The notes beneath the pieces were generated by a model. The model did not search any database. It had not been told where the DNA came from and was given only the letters and a program-made list of their open reading frames with translations. This document shows, one piece after another, positions 6,769-14,870 of a DNA stretch of 21,803 nucleotides. Made by a program: the position numbers and the translations under genes. Every line of letters begins with the position of its first letter. Positions within the stretch are counted from its first letter, which is position 1. Source of the DNA: a virus; IMG/VR virus record IMGVR_UViG_3300032214_000147, positions 1-21,803 of that record, one strand, 5' to 3'.

Positions 6769-8654
6769 TATCTTCCTAAATTAGTTAATTGAGTTACTGC
6801 ACCTGATCGGTTTAAGTTATACAAAGCATCTTGAATTACAGATTGCAATTCACCTTCTGATATAACTGACCCGGCTACATTAATATTTACAGTAGTTCCC
6901 ATACCACCCATTTTGTCTAGTGGTATTACCGCTTCTGATCCAGCTTCACCAATCAATGCAAGGGTTGGCTGATTAACAATGCCACCTTCTGCCATGCGTG
7001 GTATATCAAATAGTCTTTGATAATAATCTACCGCCTGCGCTGTATATCTTGCGCTTGATCCGGCCATAGCCGCATTTAAGCCTTCTTTTCTTAAATCTTC
7101 AAAAACTTGTTGGCCTAAAACATTTGGTGCTTCTCCTGTTAATACGGATTCTTGAAATCTTGGAGATGTTATTTGTTGAAATTGTTGCTGTTGATATTGG
7201 AATGTCATACCCACTGGCATTTTCTTTTTGCCAATTTCATCAAGCAATGCCAACATCTTGCGTAGTTCATCATTAGCGGCAAACAATGTGCGTAAGTAAA
7301 TAAGAACTTCTGTGGTTGTAACTCCCCACTTCTTAGCCAACATTTCAATTTCACCGGTTGTGATTTGGCCATCTTCAATAACCTTCAATACATCTGCATA
7401 GCGTTCGGCTTCATCAACGGCCTTTTTAGTACCATCTGCTAACTTCTGTAATATCTTTACACGCAACTCATCTTCGGCAGATAATTTACGGCTTAATGCC
7501 GCTTGTAGGTTGATCCGATCAAGATCAAACATGGCTTCTAGTTCGGCCTTCTTTTTATCTAAAGCCTGTTGTGCCAATTTTTCTTTAGTTAATTTCTTTT
7601 GTTTGTTTAAGGCTTCAGCCGCCATCTTGTCTAATCGTGCTTGTAATTTGGCTAACTTTTCGGCAATGGCTTTTTGTTCGGCGGATTGCTCTAAAGTATC
7701 GCCTGTACTTTCAGCAATCTTTTTACCTTCTTTTGCTAAACCTTCAAACCCTTGTAACCACCCACCAATAACAGGTATATTTTCTGCACTAAACAAAAAT
7801 TTAAGTACACGATTGCCTTCAATTTTTTTGGCTAAACCATCAAAAGCATTAGTAATTTTTTGCGCTTTATCTGCCAAAGCAATTAAAATATAACCACCAT
7901 TTAAACCCAATGATTCAAGTTTTGCGCCAAAATAATCAGAAGCATTACCACCACCAATAAGAATTTCAGTTGCAGTAATAAACCCTTCACCTAAACTTGT
8001 TTGTGCCGCACCTGCACTAATTTTTAAATTATCTAATTGACCACCAAAGGTTTCAGTAGCTCTTTTAGCCGCACCACCAAATTTTAAAGTTAAGTAATCT
8101 GTGATCTCTGCTAAGCCAATTTCCTTAGCAGTTACCGCATCAAAGCCTAAACCTAATGCGCCTAATGCCTTAAAGTTGCCCCGGCTTGCTTTACCTAACG
8201 CATCTGATACCTGGGTTAAATCAACACCTGCACCTACGCTGGTATCTACTGCAACATTAAATAAATCTTGCGCCTTTGTTAAATCGGCAGTTTGAATAAT
8301 TAAGCCATTGATTGCCGGGGTCAATCTATCTTTAGTAATATTGGATGCTTTTTCTATACCACTAATAAAAGAATTTACACTAGGCAATTGATCTAATTGG
8401 TTAATTGATCTTAAAGATTGTTCAACTGATTTATCTAATCTTTCCTGGGCTAACGCCGCCTGTATAGAATTTTTTGCAAAAATCGCCATGCCAGCCGCGG
8501 CCGCAATTGCACCAGCTTTGGCAAAGGATTTTAATCTAAATGTGCTAGTAGCAACTACCTTATCAAAACCTTGTAACTCTTTGGTGGCGCGCTCTAATCC
8601 TTTTTTATCAAACTTGGTTAAAAAGTTAATCGCAACATATTGAGCTAGTGCCAT
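6768..8654 (-). CDS. Tape measure protein (628 aa)
   Basis: The longest gene, following the tail chaperone region. Residues about 1-70 include KFDKKGLERATKELQGFDK and a hydrophobic Ala-rich segment (AKAGAIAAAAGMAIFAK) typical of tape measures. Long helical charged stretches run through about 340-470. The C-terminal motif ALIGEAGSEAVIPLDK is a hallmark of tape-measure proteins. It sets tail length during assembly and may help DNA entry. At roughly 0.15 nm per residue, a tail of about 94 nm is expected, short for a siphovirus. The gene starts 2 bp after the upstream stop. Confidence 0.9.
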   Translation of the reverse strand: MALAQYVAINFLTKFDKKGLERATKELQGFDKVVATSTFRLKSFAKAGAIAAAAGMAIFAKNSIQAALAQERLDKSVEQSLRSINQLDQLPSVNSFISGIEKASNITKDRLTPAINGLIIQTADLTKAQDLFNVAVDTSVGAGVDLTQVSDALGKASRGNFKALGALGLGFDAVTAKEIGLAEITDYLTLKFGGAAKRATETFGGQLDNLKISAGAAQTSLGEGFITATEILIGGGNASDYFGAKLESLGLNGGYILIALADKAQKITNAFDGLAKKIEGNRVLKFLFSAENIPVIGGWLQGFEGLAKEGKKIAESTGDTLEQSAEQKAIAEKLAKLQARLDKMAAEALNKQKKLTKEKLAQQALDKKKAELEAMFDLDRINLQAALSRKLSAEDELRVKILQKLADGTKKAVDEAERYADVLKVIEDGQITTGEIEMLAKKWGVTTTEVLIYLRTLFAANDELRKMLALLDEIGKKKMPVGMTFQYQQQQFQQITSPRFQESVLTGEAPNVLGQQVFEDLRKEGLNAAMAGSSARYTAQAVDYYQRLFDIPRMAEGGIVNQPTLALIGEAGSEAVIPLDKMGGMGTTVNINVAGSVISEGELQSVIQDALYNLNRSGAVTQLTNLGR

Positions 8655-8656
8655 GA

Positions 8657-9331
8657 TTAACCCCTAAATTCTTTGCCTAGATATTTTTTTAATACTCCGT
8701 ATAGATTATCATTTACTTGACCACCTAATTGTTGTGATGCCCTATAAATCAATCTTTTTTCTTTGTAAGCACCACTATTGGCAGTGCCTTGTAATTTACC
8801 AATAAATGATTCACTAGCATTTGGGTTACGGCTTACGCGCCTAGTTCTACCCCTTGATCTTGATGATCCAAAACCTGCCAACTCATAAATTATACCTGGT
8901 ACAGATTTGTTTATCACCGCTATTGCAGTTACACCAAATGTAACGCCTTTGATTCTTTGTACTTTACTTTTAGCTGTACTTACTCTTATGCCGCGTATAA
9001 CTTCTGTTTGCGACCATTTCCAACGGCTTCTTTTATCCTGGCCAATTGTTCTGCCCCGGTGTGCTTGATCGTTAGCCCAACCCCATTGTGGTGGATAGTT
9101 TGGCTCAACATCACGCCATCCTGGAAATGGTGAGTGTGGTACAAAACTTTGGGCTAATTTTGCAACAGGTTTAACAGCTTTACTTAATTCCCTTCTAAAT
9201 TCTTTTTGTAGATCAGGATCAACTTTTTTCATCTTTTCAAGAAGTTCAGTTAAATTTTCAACATGGATGGATGGTACTGCCGCCAATGATCTACTACGAC
9301 CAGGTAACCCTGAATATCTAGGATTAAGCAT
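8657..9331 (-). CDS. HK97 gp10-like tail/neck protein (tentative, 224 aa)
   Basis: The stretch LTELLEKMKKVDPDLQKEFRRE followed by KAVKPVAKLAQSFVPHSP is typical of HK97 gp10-like head-tail or tail completion proteins. These have a long helix and then a beta domain ending in a basic loop (SSRSRGRTRR around 160). The gene lies after the tail chaperones and before the tape measure, not in the usual place between connector and major tail protein. It could therefore act as a neck protein made out of order, or as a minor tail protein at the tube end. The start overlaps the chaperone extension stop (TAATG). Confidence 0.5.
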   Translation of the reverse strand: MLNPRYSGLPGRSRSLAAVPSIHVENLTELLEKMKKVDPDLQKEFRRELSKAVKPVAKLAQSFVPHSPFPGWRDVEPNYPPQWGWANDQAHRGRTIGQDKRSRWKWSQTEVIRGIRVSTAKSKVQRIKGVTFGVTAIAVINKSVPGIIYELAGFGSSRSRGRTRRVSRNPNASESFIGKLQGTANSGAYKEKRLIYRASQQLGGQVNDNLYGVLKKYLGKEFRG

Positions 9332-9749
9332 TACTTCCGCCTAACTGTTGCCTTCTTACTGTTGTAATGGCGTTCCTGTAAGATAGCTTTAATAGCTGAA
9401 TAAATCGCTGGATCAACCTCTAATAAATCTTTAGGGCTAATACCTGTTGCCACCGACACAGTAGCGACTTCATAAATTGATCCGTGCCGGTCTATCCATT
9501 TTTTGAATCATAAACCAAATCAACATCTAAATATTGATTGATATAGTCATCACCAAAAAGAAGTTCGGTTTTGCCGGCATCTTTTTCTAAACGCCAGGCA
9601 AACCACCACAAATCACTTTCCATTTGTAGTTCGCCTAATCTCTTACGCCAGCCGGTTTTAAATTCGGCCTCAAACGCCACCTTTGCGGATGGCGTAAGAT
9701 CATAGGTTACTTTCTTACCATCTTTTTTAACAATTTCAATCTTGTGCAT
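9331..9749 (-). CDS. Tail assembly chaperone, -1 frameshift fusion product (about 139 aa)
   Basis: Ribosomes that slip -1 on the heptamer at 9504-9498 bypass the TAG at 9494-9492 and read 55 more codons from TGG at 9498 to TAA at 9333-9331. The extension begins WIDRHGSIYEVATVSVATG and includes SPKDLLEVDPAIYSAIKAI and LQERHY, the pattern typical of the gpT part of tail assembly chaperones. The fusion (84 + 55 residues) would bind the tape measure and recruit tail tube subunits, as in lambda gpGT. There is no start codon or Shine-Dalgarno that would make the downstream part independently, and it exactly fills the gap to the next gene. Confidence 0.85.
9492..9749 (-). CDS. Tail assembly chaperone, short form (85 aa)
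   Basis: The zero-frame product ends KNG at a TAG stop just after an A-rich slip site. Its place between major tail protein and tape measure, its size and its helical charged sequence (LTPSAKVAFEAEFKTGWRK, then WWFAWRLEK) match gpG-like chaperones of siphoviruses. It should coat the tape measure and keep it soluble during tail building. A strong Shine-Dalgarno (AGGGTGGG) precedes the ATG. It is expressed with the longer fusion in an unequal ratio set by frameshifting. Confidence 0.85.
   Translation of the reverse strand: MHKIEIVKKDGKKVTYDLTPSAKVAFEAEFKTGWRKRLGELQMESDLWWFAWRLEKDAGKTELLFGDDYINQYLDVDLVYDSKNG
9498..9504 (-). promoter_or_regulatory. -1 ribosomal slippery site A AAA AAT
   Basis: In the coding direction the zero-frame codons are TCA AAA AAT GGA TAG. 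The heptamer A AAA AAT allows both tRNAs to re-pair one base back (AAA AAA), followed by TGG in the new frame. The stop is only two codons downstream. No clear pseudoknot is visible by eye. The continuous 55-codon extension in the -1 frame, with chaperone-like sequence, supports real use. Confidence 0.85.
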
Positions 9750-9767
9750 TGTCCCACCCTTTTCTTA

Positions 9768-10175
9768 TTACGCGCTTGTTGATTTTGTTAATGCAGTTAC
9801 CGGCAGTGATACAGATACGCTTGCTACCGCATCAACAGCACCATTTACAGGTGTCCATGATGTGATAAGGCATGACATTGTATAACTTGGATTTGTTGCG
9901 GTTACTGTTCCTGACACTGGTATCAATTTGATATTCAGTTTAGTGCCTAACGCATCTTCAAATAATGCGTTTACTGATGCTGATGCAAAATCATTGTACA
10001 GTTCAAGATTCAGTGTAGGTCTTTCAATTCCACCGATCATGTTCTGTATATTATCGTTCATCGCGCTTATATCAACCTGATCAATTTCGCGTGCAAGGCT
10101 TACAGTGCTGACATGATCAGTAATGGTAGTTGTACCTACTATCACGGCAACTTTGTTACCCATAAATATGGCCAT
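9768..10175 (-). CDS. Major tail protein (135 aa)
   Basis: A compact beta-rich protein located immediately before the chaperone gene, the standard place for the tail tube subunit. Segments such as KVAVIVGTTTITDHVSTVSL, DISAMNDN, IERPTLNLELYNDF and the repetitive Ser/Thr/Val C-terminus agree with the tube-protein fold. It would polymerise into the tail tube around the tape measure. A good Shine-Dalgarno (GAGAGGAAAACT before the ATG) suggests strong translation. An ATG at codon 5 is an alternative start. Confidence 0.75.
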   Translation of the reverse strand: MAIFMGNKVAVIVGTTTITDHVSTVSLAREIDQVDISAMNDNIQNMIGGIERPTLNLELYNDFASASVNALFEDALGTKLNIKLIPVSGTVTATNPSYTMSCLITSWTPVNGAVDAVASVSVSLPVTALTKSTSA

Positions 10176-10190
10176 AGTTTTCCTCTCTTA

Positions 10191-10601
10191 CTAACCTATC
10201 AACTCTACTGAATATTGATAACTTAGGTAGTCAATATTAGCGGATGTTATTGTTCCAGGGGATGCAGACACAACCCTCAGAGTTTGTACAGCACCGCTTA
10301 ATGTTTTATCAGCCTCAATCGCGGTTTTAATTGAAGTTGAACCGGATGAAGCAAGTAGCCCATCCAATCTTTCCTGCCCATTTCTTTCACTCATTCTACC
10401 TACTACAACAATGATCTGACATGATGCAGAATCAAAACCTCGGTTTAATGTGTAGTCATAGTTCATAGATAATTGGCCAACTATTGCAAAGGCGTTGTTG
10501 GTTGGGATATTTGTAGAATCAGGGACATAATCAAATACACGCAATCCAGTTATTGCTTGCAGTGCAGTTTTTAAATTATCTCTAACTGTACTTGGGGTCA
10601 T
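10191..10601 (-). CDS. Tail terminator / neck protein candidate (136 aa)
   Basis: Mixed alpha/beta protein opening with a helix (STVRDNLKTALQAI) and then strands such as AFAIVGQL and SCQIIVVVGR. This resembles tail terminator or tail completion proteins that cap the tube. It lies between the connector and the major tail protein and overlaps the connector by 4 bp (ATGA), in keeping with a neck role. Homology is not certain from sequence alone. Confidence 0.6.
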   Translation of the reverse strand: MTPSTVRDNLKTALQAITGLRVFDYVPDSTNIPTNNAFAIVGQLSMNYDYTLNRGFDSASCQIIVVVGRMSERNGQERLDGLLASSGSTSIKTAIEADKTLSGAVQTLRVVSASPGTITSANIDYLSYQYSVELIG

Positions 10602-11263
10602 GCAACCACTTCTTTTTTATATGCTCTAACCATTGCAGTTACATCTCTACCTAATGGCGACATTCTGACAACGCCTAAATCACCTAATCCTAATATTCCA
10701 CCTGGCGCATCTTTACGCTTGTACAGATCGGCGGTAAGAATCAAACAGGCCATATTTATATCATCCGGCACTGACGGCCAGCCCCATCTTGCAGTTACTT
10801 GCACACCCGGGCGTAATCCATTTTGTGTTAGCCCTGGAAATATTGGCCAGGTTTCAGTATTAGATACCATTGTTAATTGGGTATATGGTCGGCTTAAAGA
10901 TGGTGCGGTTAATGGGTCTAAAATATAATCTTGATTCAAAGTCAAAGTTTTTGCGTATGAGCCATTGCCGTTTGAATCAGTTTTTACAACTAAATCCGTT
11001 GTAGTACCTAAATCATCTATGTAAACAAAAATATCTGAGTAGGCGCGATAAAGCCGCGCTGATGCTACTGAATCTAAATAAAATCTTCTATTAGCAATGC
11101 GATCAATTGATCTTGATGCTGATTCAATTAAATCTTCTAACAAGTCATTATCAGTATTATCTGATATAGACATGTAACCCTTAATCTGAGTTAATGTTGC
11201 ATATCCATTTGTTATAGCCATGATCGGTATCCAAATCCTGTACTGCCCTGGGACATTAGACAA
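10598..11263 (-). CDS. Head-tail connector (gp6-like adaptor, 221 aa)
   Basis: Helical segments such as YATLTQIKGYMSISD, DLLEDLIESASRSIDRIANRRF and the C-terminal DINMACLILTADLYKRKDAP are characteristic of the gp6-like connector family. That family forms a ring under the portal. The gene is the first after the major capsid protein. Two starts are possible. The ATG at 11263 has a strong Shine-Dalgarno (GGAG, 8-base spacer). The ATG at 11221 begins MAITNGYATL, where recognisable family similarity starts, but has a weaker site. The longer form is listed. Confidence 0.75.
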   Translation of the reverse strand: MSNVPGQYRIWIPIMAITNGYATLTQIKGYMSISDNTDNDLLEDLIESASRSIDRIANRRFYLDSVASARLYRAYSDIFVYIDDLGTTTDLVVKTDSNGNGSYAKTLTLNQDYILDPLTAPSLSRPYTQLTMVSNTETWPIFPGLTQNGLRPGVQVTARWGWPSVPDDINMACLILTADLYKRKDAPGGILGLGDLGVVRMSPLGRDVTAMVRAYKKEVVA

Positions 11264-11296
11264 ACTCCATTCATTAAATACCGATCATAGTTAGAA

Positions 11297-11326
11297 TCCA
11301 GGCCACTGGAAGGGTAGCGGCCTGGA
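11297..11326 (-). terminator. Hairpin between capsid and connector genes (possible attenuator)
   Basis: An 8-bp perfect inverted repeat, TCCAGGCC paired with GGCCTGGA, flanks a 14-base loop that can pair a little further. It lies 12 bp after the major capsid stop, in one of the few intergenic gaps of the late operon. No run of U follows in the transcript, so it is not a classic intrinsic terminator. It could slow RNA polymerase or protect the 3' end of capsid mRNA and so help keep capsid expression above tail expression. Confidence 0.45.
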
Positions 11327-11337
11327 AACTTATTGGT

Positions 11338-12696
11338 TTAGAAACTTGGTGTTGCTAAACCTGTGCCGTTAATTTGTGCGATTGCTTTTGGATAACGCTC
11401 TGCGGTAAATGCTGACATACCGAATAGAACGATATTGATTGCAACCTTGCCTGATGGCTCTTCAAATGTAACATAGGTTGGTGCGGCGGCTTCTTCCCAT
11501 AGATGGGCTTCATTCAAATCAACCACAAAAATTGTGTCTTGATTTGTGCCTGCGCCTTGATTTGTTGCAATGTTAGCATCAACAATAATTGGCAATCCTA
11601 GAATTGAGTAACCTGAGTTACCATAAGTAGGTGTGCCGTTACCTGTACCCATTGCGTTCATTGGATTGTACGCTTGTGGCACAATCAATGGCCTGTTCTG
11701 ACTATCTACTCCAGCCAATAGCATGCCTAATCTGCGTGGGTGCATGATTACTGCATTTGGATTTACATAGATATTGCTTTGGATTTGTTGAATTGCATCA
11801 GCAATCTTTGGATATAAACCTGCAACTGTACCGGTTGTAGCGGTGTAAGTTACTAGAACTCCAGTTGTCATATTTAGAAGTCCTAATGGCTGGCCGTTTG
11901 AGCCTGTACCATTTAGAAGTGAGTTATCCAACTTAGTGTGGTAATCACGGATCAAATCACCTAGAACAATTCCCTCAATGTTGTATCCGCGTAGTAATGC
12001 TTGCTTAGATACTGATTGTTGTCCTGCAATTGTGTTTACATTTACAGTTAGGGTGTTGTCAGCAATATCTTGTGATACTGCGGCAGTGTTCTGAGATGTT
12101 TGATATGCAGTGGTTGTACCAGTATTGATCTTAGAGATAACTACTGACATACCCTGGGTTGGTAGTTGATGCTTGCGTGCGGCATCCGCGAATGGGCGGC
12201 CGGCGCGTGCTAATGGTGCGTATAGATCAACTAGGTATTGTGGCACTACTAAGCCTGCAAAATTGGATGTACCAACTGCACGCTTTTCAATTGCCATTTC
12301 CTGTTGATGGCGTGCGATTCTTGCACTTGCTTCACCATCAGTTTTAAATTGTGCTTTTAAAGCATCTGTTAAGAAATCATTGCTTGATCTCTCTGAGTAA
12401 GTAAGTGCTTCACTGGTAACTATAAAGCCACCTGCGCGTGCTTCTTTCTTTGGCTCAATGTTCGCATCAACTTTAGCGGCTAAATCTGCGGCTTTTTGAT
12501 TACGGATTTCAATATCGGACATCTGCTCAATTCGCTCATCCAACTTTTTAATCTCTAGGTTAAGGGCTTCTACATTAGCCAACTCAACTTCGGATAGATC
12601 GCGTGCTTCTTCTGCGGCACGATCTAAAGTTGCCTGAATTAGAGATGTCTTTGATTCGCGCTTCTCACGGAGAGAAGTTAAAAAAGTATTAGACAT
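11338..12696 (-). CDS. Major capsid protein, HK97 fold with N-terminal delta domain (452 aa)
   Basis: The first ~80 residues are strongly helical/coiled coil (LREKRESKTSLIQATLDRA, EALNLEIKKLDERIEQM), as in the HK97 delta scaffolding domain. The rest shows capsid-core features: GLVVPQYLVDL, an Ala/Thr/Asn-rich E-loop and spine-helix region, NGTGSNGQPLGLL and NPNAVIMHPRRLGML. The delta domain is probably removed by the protease two genes upstream, near EKRAVGTSNFAG (about 135-145). The gene starts after an 82-bp leader with a good Shine-Dalgarno (AGGAG). Confidence 0.9.
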   Translation of the reverse strand: MSNTFLTSLREKRESKTSLIQATLDRAAEEARDLSEVELANVEALNLEIKKLDERIEQMSDIEIRNQKAADLAAKVDANIEPKKEARAGGFIVTSEALTYSERSSNDFLTDALKAQFKTDGEASARIARHQQEMAIEKRAVGTSNFAGLVVPQYLVDLYAPLARAGRPFADAARKHQLPTQGMSVVISKINTGTTTAYQTSQNTAAVSQDIADNTLTVNVNTIAGQQSVSKQALLRGYNIEGIVLGDLIRDYHTKLDNSLLNGTGSNGQPLGLLNMTTGVLVTYTATTGTVAGLYPKIADAIQQIQSNIYVNPNAVIMHPRRLGMLLAGVDSQNRPLIVPQAYNPMNAMGTGNGTPTYGNSGYSILGLPIIVDANIATNQGAGTNQDTIFVVDLNEAHLWEEAAAPTYVTFEEPSGKVAINIVLFGMSAFTAERYPKAIAQINGTGLATPSF

Positions 12697-12778
12697 GGTT
12701 CTCCTGTTAGTTAGTTGTTTTAGTGAGAAGGTGTAACGCGCTGGATACCAGGGTTAGGTGTTCTACGACTTGACAAAA
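12697..12778 (-). promoter_or_regulatory. 82-bp leader before the major capsid gene
   Basis: This is one of the longest non-coding gaps in the late block and precedes the most highly needed structural gene. It ends in a strong Shine-Dalgarno (CAGGAGAACC before the ATG). A TTGTCA element near its upstream end could be a -35 box, but I find no matching -10 box at normal spacing. A capsid-specific promoter or a translation-enhancing leader is possible; neither is shown. Confidence 0.35.
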
Positions 12779-13015
12779 TTATATCTCTTTTTTTAAATCT
12801 TTTAGTATTTGTAGGGCAGTGTTAAATCTTGATTTTTCTTCTACCTGCTCTACGCTTTCAGATCGGTTTTCACCATACTCTGAAATGTTAATTGCGGTCA
12901 ATTGATCCTCAGCCTGGGATTGCATTTTGTGGCAACCCATTAGTTCATTGGTGTCAGTTTTAACAACTGCATACCCTTCACACTCAAGGTGGTTACTTAC
13001 TACGCTGTATGGCAT
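12779..13015 (-). CDS. Small GCH-motif domain protein between protease and capsid (78 aa)
   Basis: The pattern MPYSVVSN ... GYAVVKTDTNELMGCHKMQSQAEDQL matches a short domain found in many actinobacteriophages, often fused to the prohead protease or minor head proteins. Here it is a separate gene. Residues about 52-78 form a charged helix (EQVEEKSRFNTALQILKDLKKEI) that could bind head proteins. The gene overlaps the protease gene by 23 bp and comes just before the capsid gene, suggesting a role in head assembly. The exact role of this domain is not known to me. Confidence 0.65.
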   Translation of the reverse strand: MPYSVVSNHLECEGYAVVKTDTNELMGCHKMQSQAEDQLTAINISEYGENRSESVEQVEEKSRFNTALQILKDLKKEI

Positions 13016-13544
13016 CTAATATCTTCCTTGCTTCATCTAGTCTAGGTGTCATTGGTGGTTGGCCATCACGCATACCTGTAATGCTGGCCAGTTCGCCATA
13101 AGCACCAAAGGTTACAAGTGATACTTCAGCCAAATGTGCTTTGATTCTTTCCATAACCCCATCAGGGCGTTTTTTATTCTTGATTGGCATAAATCCAACT
13201 GATAGTTGATCTAACGCACCATCTTTGACTAACTCTAACGCTTCATCACCTTCACGCGTTTTTGAAATTTTAAATTCAGCATATAGTCCTTCTTCAGTTT
13301 CTCTAAGTAATGTGGCACGGCCTAGCACATTGTTTTCACCATGACCCCTAAGAAGTTTGACCCGGTGCGGTGCTTTGATAACTTCTGCAAACACGCCTTT
13401 TCTAAATACTTCAATCATTGTGCTGGTAATGCGCTGTTCTTTGTTGTAAGGCACGGCAATACCAAAAATGGTGCGGCCATCTCCATTGGCACGCAACTCC
13501 AAATTTACTGAGTAATTTCTATTTTCCATTTTTTCATCAGACAT
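12993..13544 (-). CDS. Prohead protease, HK97 type (183 aa)
   Basis: It has the features of HK97-family prohead serine proteases: the N-terminal strands (RTIFGIAVPYNKEQRI), RGHGENNVLGR carrying the catalytic His (H68) and DQLSVGF carrying the catalytic Ser (S115). It processes the capsid delta domain during head maturation. The start at 13544 (MSDEKMENR) is preferred because a GAGG lies about 9 bases upstream; an ATG three codons earlier is possible. The gene overlaps the portal gene by 8 bp. Confidence 0.85.
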   Translation of the reverse strand: MSDEKMENRNYSVNLELRANGDGRTIFGIAVPYNKEQRITSTMIEVFRKGVFAEVIKAPHRVKLLRGHGENNVLGRATLLRETEEGLYAEFKISKTREGDEALELVKDGALDQLSVGFMPIKNKKRPDGVMERIKAHLAEVSLVTFGAYGELASITGMRDGQPPMTPRLDEARKILDAIQRSK

Positions 13545-14724
13545 AGTTATCATCCTCTACTGTATCTTCTACATCACTTTGTAATGAATCATCTACGCCT
13601 TCTACTTCATCCCCTTCTTCATAATCCATTGGATCAAGATTTTCATAACTTCTAACTTCATCAACAGATAAGAAGCCATTAGATAATGCAGTTGCATAAG
13701 CGTTATATCTACTTGCTGTATCGGTCTTTAATAGTGAATCGTATTTAAATCCGGCTGTTTGACCCCGGACAAGTAAATCAGAAAATGCCGCTTCTATTCT
13801 TTCAGCAATTGGCTGTATTGACCATTTGATCAATTGTAAGTTTTCTTCTACAACATTGGAATAAGTACGGCTTGAATTAGGTGATCCTAAGAAGTAAGGC
13901 GGTAAACCTAAAATGTTTGCCGCTTCAGTAAGCCCGGCTGTTTGTGCTTCTACTAATTGTGATTCAGCCGCATTAGAACTTAACACTTCAAAATCAGTTG
14001 ATGAGTTCATAACTACCGGTGATCTATTGCGTGATGAGTACATTGCCATCCACGCGCTCTTTAGTGCATCCGCTTCTTCTTGTGAAAGATCAGGGTTTGC
14101 AGATTTAATAACTGCCGTTGGATTTACACCACCATCAAAATATCTTGATGCGTATTCATTGATTGCAATCTCTTTACCTAATGCTTGCTTGGCAACTGCC
14201 AATATACCTTTACCAACTAAATCACCTGGTAAAGTAAAATTCTTAATGTGCATAATCTCTGATTGATCGTAAGTACGCTCATCAATCTTGTAAATGATTC
14301 TACCTTTGTCGGTACTTACCTGTACGCGATCAGGTGATACTGGATAAATTGAATCAGGTAATCCATTAGCACCTGGTTCACCTAATACTGCAACATAATT
14401 ACCATGAATAATTAAAGCCGCCGCCATTGCACTGATTGTTTCCATTCGGGTTTCAGTAGGCACTGGGCGCATTAAAATTTGTGGTGTTGGTAATACTTCG
14501 CGCTTATTGCGATATGCACAAAGCGGAAGTGCACCAATCGCATCACTAATTAAAGTTATGCCGCGATAGATTGCCGGGATTCCTAAAGCGGTATTTTGAT
14601 CTACATAAGCACCTGCCCAATTGCCTTCAAAGAATCGGCCAACTCTACCCAAAGAATCTACATAGCCTGAAGATGTATAAACCATAGATGATTGAATTTG
14701 TCTTTTAAGCAATCGGCCTAGCAT
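13537..14724 (-). CDS. Portal protein, HK97-like (395 aa)
   Basis: Portal-family signals are clear: NTALGIPAIYRGITLISDAIGALPL near the N-terminus, IIHGNYVAVL, the central YFDGGVNPTAVIKS, the helix QEEADALKSAW, and NILGLPPYFLG with EENLQLIKWSIQPIAERIE. It forms the dodecameric ring through which DNA enters and leaves the head. The very acidic C-terminus (last ~35 residues) is common in portals. The gene begins with a one-base TAATG overlap with the small membrane-protein gene, so it is translationally coupled to it. Confidence 0.9.
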   Translation of the reverse strand: MLGRLLKRQIQSSMVYTSSGYVDSLGRVGRFFEGNWAGAYVDQNTALGIPAIYRGITLISDAIGALPLCAYRNKREVLPTPQILMRPVPTETRMETISAMAAALIIHGNYVAVLGEPGANGLPDSIYPVSPDRVQVSTDKGRIIYKIDERTYDQSEIMHIKNFTLPGDLVGKGILAVAKQALGKEIAINEYASRYFDGGVNPTAVIKSANPDLSQEEADALKSAWMAMYSSRNRSPVVMNSSTDFEVLSSNAAESQLVEAQTAGLTEAANILGLPPYFLGSPNSSRTYSNVVEENLQLIKWSIQPIAERIEAAFSDLLVRGQTAGFKYDSLLKTDTASRYNAYATALSNGFLSVDEVRSYENLDPMDYEEGDEVEGVDDSLQSDVEDTVEDDNYV

Positions 14725-14870
14725 TATTTACCTCTGTTTTCCAAAGCAATACCAAATAAAACTAAAAATGCACCTGATAATATTACCGCTATCAGTGGGT
14801 TAATTGTTGCGACACCTGCAACTATTACTAAAGAACCTATTATTTGTAAAACTGATGATATGTATTTCAT
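14724..14870 (-). CDS. Small two-segment membrane protein between large terminase and portal (48 aa)
   Basis: MKYISSVLQIIGSLVIVAGV opens the protein and is followed by a second hydrophobic segment (about 24-41) and a charged end (ENRGK). TAATG one-base overlaps join it to the large terminase gene before it and the portal gene after it, so it is a genuine coupled gene despite its size. Nothing links it to packaging by sequence. It may localise assembly to the membrane, modify host membrane potential or act as a third holin-like protein. No family recognised. Confidence 0.7.
   Translation of the reverse strand: MKYISSVLQIIGSLVIVAGVATINPLIAVILSGAFLVLFGIALENRGK

Noticed and set aside
7510-7893. 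Plus-strand open frame of 127 codons inside the tape measure gene
   Set aside because: The opposite strand encodes the clear tape measure; low stop frequency antisense to helical Lys/Ala/Glu-rich coding explains it.
13913-14266. Plus-strand open frame of 117 codons inside the portal gene
   Set aside because: Fully antisense to the conserved portal protein; no Shine-Dalgarno or family pattern.
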